NCBI GenBank assembly: GCA_964446595.1
Contig: CAYUPY010000048.1
Span: 1-10,165 of the forward strand
DNA length: 10,165 nt
Direction: 5' to 3'
Source: CAYUPY01 sp964446595
GTDB lineage: Bacteria; Patescibacteriota; Dojkabacteria; J137; JAEUSD01
Position 1 is the stretch's first letter. The number at the start of each line of letters is the position of its first letter. Both the position numbers and the translations under genes were made by a program. Positions 5,063-10,165 of this stretch are shown one piece after another. A model generated the notes under the pieces. It was not told the origin of the DNA, made no database searches, and saw only the letters and a list, made by a program, of their open reading frames with translations.

Positions 5063-7046
5063 CTAATCTAGCTTTGCAACTACTTCTAACATTGTAGCAA
5101 CACTCCAAGCTTGGGAAATACATCCTTCTGGGCGTAAGTCTTGTGCACTATAAATTTCTGGCACATAGGCAATCTCCGTTGTTTTAAGGTGACGGTAAAA
5201 AGAGTCTAATTTGCGCCTTGTATATGCTTGAGCATCTTTACTAAATGAATGAGCCCGCAAATAGGCCAGCAAATAGTGACCTAGTAAAAAAGGCCAGACC
5301 GTTCCCTGATGGTAGGCATGATCACGCTCTAATTGAGGACCACTATAGTCCTTCTTATAGTTAGGATGATCCTGGTTTAGTGTTCTAAGTCCAACATCTG
5401 TTAATAGCTCTCTTTCTACGACCCGCAAAATAACCTGACTTAGCTCTTCAGTTAGCATAGTGAAGGGCAGCGCCATCCCGATAGTTTGGTTTGGACGGAT
5501 GGCGCTGTCTGCGGCCATGGGTTCTAGTGTGTCTGATGACGCGGGCTTCAATAAATCAAATAAGCAGCCTGCGTCATCGTTCCAAAATCTATCAATAAAA
5601 TGGCTTTCAAGTTTATCGGCAAGTTCATTAAATTCATGACGATACCTATCGACCTTAATCACCTGCTTTAGTTCCACTCCTATTTTTAGCAAGTTATACC
5701 AAAGCATTTGAATTTCTACGGCTAAGCCCGATCTATCGGTAACAGCGTAATCACCAATTTTGGCATCCATCCAGGTAAGTGAGGTACCAACATTGCGATC
5801 CCAAATAAAGCCTTCTTCAGTAATTTTCACATTGTTTTTACCAGCCAAGAAGCNNNNNNNNNNCGGTTTCTAGATCTCCAGTGACTTGATAGTATTCCCA
5901 CAAAGCCACCCAATACCAAAAAACGGCATCAATGGAATGGTAATCATCGTCAAAAGGTCTATTGGGCAAGAACCCATCTTTAAATAAATCATTCCATCTC
6001 AATAGTAAGTCTCTGGCTTCTTCCAACTTACCACGTACTAGGTACAAACCTTTAAAAGAGATAAAAGTATCCCGCCCCCAATCACCAAACCAATGATACC
6101 CGGCAATTACGGCAGGCTTCTCTTCTGCTTTAACTGTAAAATGGGAAGCCTGCCGTAACAGAATCTCTATTAATTTATTGGGAACGTGCTTGTGTTGATT
6201 CACAAAATAAGTAGTATCATTCTGGAGTGCCGCCTCGACTTGTACAAACGGATCTTGCATCTCCTCCGCCTCAATGGCCACTAAACTATCCGGATTAGTC
6301 TCAAAACCAAATTGGAAATAAACTGTGAACTCATACTCCCCGGAATCAAGCTCCACTTCGAGGTAGCCAACTTGGCCTAGGTTCTCTATAGAATCGTAGC
6401 CACGCTGAGCTTCGACTGGATAGAAAAAGTCGTAGTATATATCTCTTTCTTCCACAAAACGTACTAAAGGTAGAGAGACTGTTTGCTGCTTATCTTCTTT
6501 TCTTAACGACCAGGTAGTTCGGAGTAACCCTTTATCTGCAATCTTAAAATCTATCTGGCCTTCTTCAGTGTCGGTATTGAGCATAGTAATTGCCCCAAAA
6601 TCAATCAAAGGGCCTACTGCATGAAAGGAGCGGAAAGTTAAAAGTGGTCTTAGTCGGAACTTAATCTTATCTTGCTCATTCTTAATATGATATTTGATGG
6701 CAACAGCATTTTGCTCACGAACCATTTGTATACGGCGGGTAACTTTTATACCTTCTGCCTGAAAGCGCCATAAAGGGGCAGCATTTATTTCGCTGTATTG
6801 AATGTACTGATATCCCGCTGGATCTATCGTATTATTTTTATAGATATTGGTATATAAAGGAACAGTTTTCTTAACAGTATCTGATTCAATAACCACTTCG
6901 TCCAGCACCCTGTTAACAACTACGAATCTTTCCAACTTAGGGTTAGATGCGACTAGGGTAGCATGGTATTTACGAGTGTTACCATACCTCATATCGCCAG
7001 AGGAAAAGCCTCCCAGGTCATTGGTAACAATAAATTCAGTTGGCAT
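5063..7046 (-). CDS. Glycogen debranching enzyme (amylo-alpha-1,6-glucosidase), interrupted by an assembly gap
   Basis: This is one gene seen in two parts: about 394 residues before the gap and 262 after. It should hydrolyse alpha-1,6 branch stubs in glycogen-like polymers in the cytoplasm. The N-terminal part has the bacterial debrancher N-domain: TNDLGGFSSGDMRYGNTRKYHATLV. The (alpha/alpha)6-barrel begins near residue 316 with GYHWFGDWGRDTFISFKGL, containing the family's conserved acidic WGRD. The second part carries LTWMDAKIGD, VEIQMLWYN, RPNQTIGMALPF, GLRTL, RDHAYHQGTVWPFLLG and PEGCISQAWSVATML, all signature stretches of the family. The two parts lie in different frames only because the ten-N run is a placeholder of unknown true length; by family spacing I infer about 30-40 residues are missing. 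The ATG at 7046 has no Shine-Dalgarno. No glycogen synthesis gene is in the window. Three inverted repeats lie inside it. Confidence 0.9.
5468..5507. repeat. Inverted repeat, 11-bp perfect arms, inside the debranching-enzyme gene
   Basis: CAGCGCCATCC (5468-5478) and its exact complement GGATGGCGCTG (5497-5507) flank an 18-nt loop. Both arms encode conserved enzyme residues (SAIRP and GMAL). By chance alone an 11-bp arm of this kind is not very rare in 10 kb, so its interest depends on the neighbouring repeats. Confidence 0.85.
5535..5578. repeat. Inverted repeat, 13-bp arms with one G-T pair, inside the debranching-enzyme gene
   Basis: GATGACGCGGGCT (5535-5547) pairs with AGCCTGCGTCATC (5566-5578) across an 18-nt loop, with a single wobble pair. 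It lies 27 nt from the 11-bp inverted repeat at 5468-5507, so two hairpins are adjacent in this stretch. Confidence 0.85.
5854..5863. other. Assembly gap (10 Ns)
   Basis: A run of exactly ten Ns marks a scaffold join inside the debranching-enzyme gene. The reading frame differs by one on the two sides, and the conserved stretch expected between the tgd region and LTWMDA is partly missing, so the real gap is longer than ten bases. Confidence 0.98.
6107..6158. repeat. Inverted repeat, 14-bp perfect arms, inside the debranching-enzyme gene
   Basis: TTACGGCAGGCTTC (6107-6120) and its exact complement GAAGCCTGCCGTAA (6145-6158) are separated by 24 nt. The arms encode LLRQAS and EKPAVI, just before the conserved GYHWF motif of the enzyme. 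A perfect 14-bp arm at this distance is unlikely by chance in 10 kb. Confidence 0.9.
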
Positions 7047-7105
7047 AATATATTGTGCCAGTTAAAGGGGTGGAAAGCAATGCTGTGTTACTTGAAAATT
7101 TTAGC

Positions 7106-7111
7106 TAAAAT
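7106..7111 (+). promoter_or_regulatory. Candidate -10 box for the glycosyltransferase gene
   Basis: TAAAAT ends six bases before the ATG at 7118, which would place transcription start at or next to the start codon. No -35 box at good spacing and no Shine-Dalgarno is visible, so the assignment is tentative. The 71-nt divergent spacer (7047-7117) must hold promoters for both this gene and the debranching enzyme. Confidence 0.3.
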
Positions 7112-7117
7112 GGCCCG

Positions 7118-9001
7118 ATGCATAGATTCTTTCCCAAAAGTGAACGACCCGTCGCCATTTTTATTATTCTAGTAATGATCTTCCTGAGTAGTTGGGCGTG
7201 GTTAGGGGCTTCTGTGCTTGACTTGCAGAATAGAGTAGTCACTTATGACTCTGAAAAAAGCTTTTCGCCACCAAGATATCTACAAAACTTTGCTCCTCCG
7301 CTAGCAGAAGTGACAAATAACTCAGGTACAGAGTTTAAGATAGCAGGATCTCTCAACATAACCACCCTGAGCAACAAAGTTGCACAAGTAATACCTGATG
7401 ACTGCCTCTTCTCAATCAAAATTAATGGTAAGAGCGTTAACCTAGAAAAAGTCAAAATAAACGGCCGCAGCTGCGATATAAATAACGGTCTTACTCTAGA
7501 TTTGTCTAGTTACTTAACTACTGGCACAAATAGAATAGAGTTCACCGGCTTGAATCTGATGGGGGGTTATAAAATGCAACTCTTACCTTCTGCTAACAGT
7601 ATTGGTTACTTACTACCTCTACTTATTATGGTAGCTAGCCTGCTCGGAATGATTATGAGTGTAGTAAAACTTACTATCCAAGACCATATGATACGCCTCA
7701 TTATTCTTGTGGCTGTAGGTTTAAGCCTTATGTATTTTGGGTACACTAACTGGTTTGAACGCACTCATGACCTACATGGACATTCAGATCATATCACTAT
7801 GATTGCCGAAAACTGGCGTTTTCCAGAAATAGATGAGTGTTGGGAATGTCACCAGCAAAGGCCTTACTACATCATTGCAGCTATCCCCTTAGCTCTCGTA
7901 AGGCAGCTAGGAATGGAGAACTATCAAGTCTTTTATACATTTTTGCAAATAATGAGTCTTATCTTTATGACTACCTTTTTCATTTTTGCGGGTAAAACAA
8001 TTGAGGTCGGTTTGCGGGCGCTAAATGGCAGCAATAGAAAAAGCTTAAATCTAGAGGCCTATGCGGTACTCGCCCTATTGTTGTGGTGGCCAAGTGGCAT
8101 AATTCATTCTCTCAGAATTGGAAATGATCAACTTTTTTACGCAACCGTAGGAATATTTATATTCTACGCCACAAGCTATTGGGTTAGTGACTTAAAGTCT
8201 AGCTCTGTATCACAATTAAAAGCTGCTTTACCTATGTTATTAGCAGCTCTGGTTGCTTTCTTAGTCAAAATTATTGGCATTGTAGCTTTACCAGCTGCAA
8301 TAATAATTCTTCTACTGAAATCAATAAAAGAGCAGAGACAAGGCACGTTTTTGAACAGAATAACTTCCATACCAAAGATTATCCTACTAACAAGTTTTAT
8401 AATGGGGCTCCTAAGCCTAACTTTAGTGCTACCATATTTTGCAGGCAGTGCCGAAATTACGCCTAACAAGCCGCAAGATAGCTTCAAAGTAGGCAATGAA
8501 CTAGAAAACTATATTTGTTTCCGACCAGAAATTTACTTTGGAAGACCCGAGATAAATACATTTATTGATGAAGGTGGGCGACAATGCTTTAGCAACATAT
8601 TTTTAAAGACTTTGATTTTTGGCGAGTTCCATATTGGTGAAGACTGGCATAGGGCAGTGGGTATGGGATTAAGCTACATATTGTTAGTTGTGCTGCTGGC
8701 GGCCGCACTGCGACTCATCCAAAAGCTGGCTACCAAAAGCGGCCGCCAGCAGCTACTCATTTTCCTGCCAGTTTACATCCTCTCACTATTTCTATTTGCA
8801 GCTTTAATCTATTTCCGTTGGCGCAACCCATATGGTTCAAATATGGACTTTAGGTATATTTATCCAGCTATTATTTCTGTGGCAACTCTCCTTTTGCCAG
8901 TCAATAAGAAAATTAATTGGGTCCTAGTTATTGTGCTAAGCATATGGATAATACTAACTATCAGCTTTATCCTACTCCCTGCACTAACTGGGGAGTATTA
9001 G
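7118..9001 (+). CDS. GT-C-type membrane glycosyltransferase with N-terminal beta-rich outer domain
   Basis: This 627-residue protein is predicted to be a multi-spanning membrane enzyme. Helix 1 is at about 12-32. Residues 40-157 form an outer domain whose pattern (SIKINGKSV, then LDLSSYLTTGTNRIEF) is that of a galactose-binding-like beta sandwich. About ten more helices follow. The loop THDLHGHSDHITMIAENWRFP (216-236) and the RPYYII after it match the first outer loop of GT-C enzymes (PMT/ArnT-like), where acidic residues act with a metal and a polyprenyl-phosphate sugar; Asp218 and Asp224 are candidates. RIGNDQLFYA (333-342) is a second typical stretch. The likely job is sugar transfer to a surface lipid, glycan or protein; the acceptor is unknown. 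All six cysteines (96, 119, 241, 244, 467, 490) lie in predicted outer regions. There is no Shine-Dalgarno, and the out-of-frame ATG at 7110 is not used. It is convergent with the ZIP gene. Confidence 0.75.
   Translation: MHRFFPKSERPVAIFIILVMIFLSSWAWLGASVLDLQNRVVTYDSEKSFSPPRYLQNFAPPLAEVTNNSGTEFKIAGSLNITTLSNKVAQVIPDDCLFSIKINGKSVNLEKVKINGRSCDINNGLTLDLSSYLTTGTNRIEFTGLNLMGGYKMQLLPSANSIGYLLPLLIMVASLLGMIMSVVKLTIQDHMIRLIILVAVGLSLMYFGYTNWFERTHDLHGHSDHITMIAENWRFPEIDECWECHQQRPYYIIAAIPLALVRQLGMENYQVFYTFLQIMSLIFMTTFFIFAGKTIEVGLRALNGSNRKSLNLEAYAVLALLLWWPSGIIHSLRIGNDQLFYATVGIFIFYATSYWVSDLKSSSVSQLKAALPMLLAALVAFLVKIIGIVALPAAIIILLLKSIKEQRQGTFLNRITSIPKIILLTSFIMGLLSLTLVLPYFAGSAEITPNKPQDSFKVGNELENYICFRPEIYFGRPEINTFIDEGGRQCFSNIFLKTLIFGEFHIGEDWHRAVGMGLSYILLVVLLAAALRLIQKLATKSGRQQLLIFLPVYILSLFLFAALIYFRWRNPYGSNMDFRYIYPAIISVATLLLPVNKKINWVLVIVLSIWIILTISFILLPALTGEY
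8692..8753. repeat. Inverted repeat, 15-bp perfect GC-rich arms, inside the glycosyltransferase gene
   Basis: GCTGCTGGCGGCCGC (8692-8706) and its exact complement GCGGCCGCCAGCAGC (8739-8753) are separated by 32 nt. Thirteen of the 15 bases are G or C although the surrounding gene is AT-rich, and each arm contains the octamer GCGGCCGC. The arms encode LLAAA and SGRQQ, within and just after a membrane helix. Confidence 0.92.
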
Positions 9002-9003
9002 TA

Positions 9004-9711
9004 TTAAAAGAGAAGTACGACAATTACAGAAACTAACACCGATCCTACTAAAAAGAAAATAGGTCTGCCATTATCTTGCCAAGGAATTTCTTCCCTAACG
9101 GCAATATAGATCACCCCACCAGCCGCAAGCGCAAATAAAATTGCTGTCGCCTGGGCGTTGATTGATTGCACATATGTGAGTAGGCTTCCAAGACAAACGG
9201 CAATAGTTAAAACCACTAGTTTGATGCGATTTCTGAGCACTCCGGCTTTACCATGTTCAGCCAACTCAGAAATCGCCAAGTGAAATCCAAACAGTAATGT
9301 AAACAACAGAGATTGAATCAAGTTTTCTTTTGCTAGTTGAGTCAGCGAGAAAGCAACGAGTAAATTGTAACCGGCAATAACTGCTAGGTGCACCTGTACA
9401 TTCAACATTCTTCTTCTAGGTAGCTCCGGATGCTGATCAAGATATTTTAAGGCTACATGAAAAAGTACGAATCCAGCAAAGGTCATAAACATGGCCTCAA
9501 AACTATCTCTTGATAAAGTCTGTTGCGGTTCCATTTGGTTCTCCAGTAGAATTACTTCAGGAATTAACACTAAAAAAATAAAGCCAATCGCAAACCCTGA
9601 AGCAAATGACTGTGCACTGTCCGAATAACGCCAATCACGTAAGTTAAGTTGGTGCCCAATTGCATGTGCGATTGATAAAAGCAGCGGTACAAAAAATGCG
9701 ATAAAATCCAT
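9004..9711 (-). CDS. ZIP-family membrane protein with altered metal-binding motifs
   Basis: This is a 235-residue protein of about eight membrane helices, the usual topology of ZIP metal transporters. I chose the ATG at 9711. A TTG at 9798 would add 29 residues but would overlap the divergent arginase relic, and the protein already begins with a typical ZIP helix 1 (FFVPLLLSIAHAIGH). Family marks are ASGFAIGFIFLVLIPE (helix 2) and AAGGVIYIAVREEIP (helix 7). The helix-4 and helix-5 sites that hold the paired metals in ZIPs (HNxxEG/DG and HExPxExGD) are changed here to HLAVIAGYN (108-116) and HLAISELAEHGKAG (144-157). It may move a metal by a modified site or have another role. TAATAT lies 5 nt before the ATG as a possible -10 box. 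Its stop is 2 nt from that of the convergent glycosyltransferase gene. Confidence 0.68.
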   Translation of the reverse strand: MDFIAFFVPLLLSIAHAIGHQLNLRDWRYSDSAQSFASGFAIGFIFLVLIPEVILLENQMEPQQTLSRDSFEAMFMTFAGFVLFHVALKYLDQHPELPRRRMLNVQVHLAVIAGYNLLVAFSLTQLAKENLIQSLLFTLLFGFHLAISELAEHGKAGVLRNRIKLVVLTIAVCLGSLLTYVQSINAQATAILFALAAGGVIYIAVREEIPWQDNGRPIFFLVGSVLVSVIVVLLF

Positions 9712-9741
9712 GACAAATATTAGCGGAAAATAAATAACAAT

Positions 9742-10117
9742 ATGGCACGAAAGGTTAACTTTTTTAAAATATGACCACGACTTGGGCTGTTTAATCAACC
9801 TTTCGAAGGTGAGGGAGACAAGAATGTTGGGGTAGAAGAGGGGCCGGATGCAATATTAGGCGAAAGAGTTCTTGACGAGTATACCTTTAGCAAGCCTGAA
9901 GAAGTATAGGCAGGAGGCTACTATGATGTATTTGCCTGCGACCGGAATTCCTGCTGCCAACGGCCTCCATCCCAAGCTAATCAGCTCGGTCTTAGACTTA
10001 ATCTCGAAGGGCAAGAGCATTTCTCTAAATTTAGTAGAATACAATTCCCAAAAAGATTACTCGCACTCGTCACTCGCTCACATCCATAAAATCCTCAATG
10101 ATGTAATACTTATGTAA
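9742..10117 (+). pseudogene. Arginase-family (ureohydrolase) relic with only N- and C-terminal ends
   Basis: The frame from the ATG at 9742 reads MARKVNFFKI, an in-frame TGA (9772-9774), then RLGLFNQPFEGEGDKNVG and VEEGPDAILG, then TFSKPEEV and a TAG (9907-9909). The glycine-rich G-V-E-x-G-P-D-A-I-L stretch is the N-terminal signature of arginases, agmatinases and formiminoglutamases. From 9923 a second frame reads LPATGIPAANGLHPKLI, then ISLNLVEYNSQKD (10019-10057), which is the family's C-terminal end (PATGxP and the VExNP strand). The central part, with the manganese-binding GGDHS, DAHxD and DxD motifs, is missing. The remnant is about 125 codons where family members have about 300. Two stops, a frame change and the lost centre make it inactive as a ureohydrolase. 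The junction cannot be placed exactly. A misassembly is a lesser possibility. Confidence 0.72.
9912..9917 (+). promoter_or_regulatory. Strong Shine-Dalgarno-like AGGAGG before the arginase C-terminal fragment
   Basis: AGGAGG lies 5 nt before the ATG at 9923 and 8 nt before the ATG at 9926, and is the best ribosome-binding site in the window. It could drive a peptide of 64-65 residues made only of the arginase C-terminal end. It may equally be a leftover of coding sequence (Gly-Gly codons) with no role. Confidence 0.35.
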
Positions 10118-10165
10118 GTTTCCGGGTGCTATATTCAACCATACAAATTAAACTTGAAATAAATG

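Noticed and set aside
5063..5848. A separate 261-residue gene starting at TTG 5848
   Set aside because: Its motifs are the C-terminal half of the debranching enzyme and it begins at the assembly gap, so it is not an independent gene.
7838..7852. Heme c-binding site (CxxCH) making the membrane protein a cytochrome
   Set aside because: The rest of the protein has GT-C loop and helix features, the motif falls in the catalytic-loop position, and nothing else in the window relates to respiration.
8692..8753. Rho-independent terminator
   Set aside because: The stem is GC-rich but lies inside an intact gene more than 240 bases before its end, has a 32-nt loop and is not followed by a T-tract.
9772..9774. 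In-frame TGA in the arginase-like frame, suggesting TGA is recoded as Gly or Trp in this organism
   Set aside because: The long intact genes (412, 627 and about 690 codons) contain no internal TGA, which would be expected if it coded for an amino acid. The same frame also has a TAG and lacks its centre, so decay explains it.
9712..9798. N-terminal extension of the ZIP-like protein from TTG at 9798
   Set aside because: It needs a rare start codon and overlaps the divergent arginase relic starting at 9742, and the protein from the ATG at 9711 already begins with a normal first helix.
9856..10044. Minus-strand open frame of 62 residues
   Set aside because: It lies opposite the recognisable arginase-family sequence on the plus strand and resembles nothing known.
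10118..10165. Start of a further gene at the ATG at 10163
   Set aside because: Only the start codon is inside the window and no ribosome-binding site precedes it, so nothing can be supported.

Overview
This window is AT-rich and very gene-dense, and looks like a scaffold from a metagenome-assembled genome because a run of exactly ten Ns interrupts one gene. I infer a small-genome bacterium with a single main membrane, most likely Patescibacteria (candidate phyla radiation). The hints are gene ends only a few bases apart, weak or absent Shine-Dalgarno sequences at most starts, an LPxTA-type surface protein, a lipoprotein, and no outer-membrane genes. The phylum is inferred from gene style, not shown by a marker gene. 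The standard genetic code fits: no TGA interrupts the long genes.

Layout. Bases 2-741 (+) hold the C-terminal toxin end of a protein cut by the window edge, followed 2 nt later by a small acidic protein. The toxin end has the layout of the bacterial RNase A-like family first described for a contact-dependent inhibition toxin (CdiA-CT), so the pair reads as toxin plus immunity. Bases 745-1569 (-) encode an ATP-grasp ligase. Bases 1811-3663 (+) encode a small Rossmann-fold, SAM-dependent-transferase-like protein and a Tet-like MFS exporter. Bases 3708-5047 (+) encode two exported proteins: a Ser/Thr-linker lipoprotein and a signal-peptide protein with an LPDTA motif and C-terminal membrane anchor.

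Bases 5063-7046 (-) are one glycogen debranching enzyme (amylo-alpha-1,6-glucosidase), broken only by the assembly gap. Divergent from it, 7118-9001 (+) encodes a multi-spanning GT-C-type glycosyltransferase with an N-terminal beta-rich outer domain. Bases 9004-9711 (-) encode a ZIP-family membrane protein with altered metal motifs. Bases 9742-10117 (+) are a decayed arginase-family (ureohydrolase) gene that keeps only its N- and C-terminal ends.

Together the region covers cell-surface work (GT-C enzyme, lipoprotein, anchored protein), storage-polysaccharide breakdown, efflux, and antagonism between cells. The most notable points are the RNase A-like toxin and immunity pair at the left edge, the arginase relic at the right edge, unusually long perfect inverted repeats inside the debranching-enzyme and glycosyltransferase genes, and paired cysteines confined to the exported parts of three proteins.
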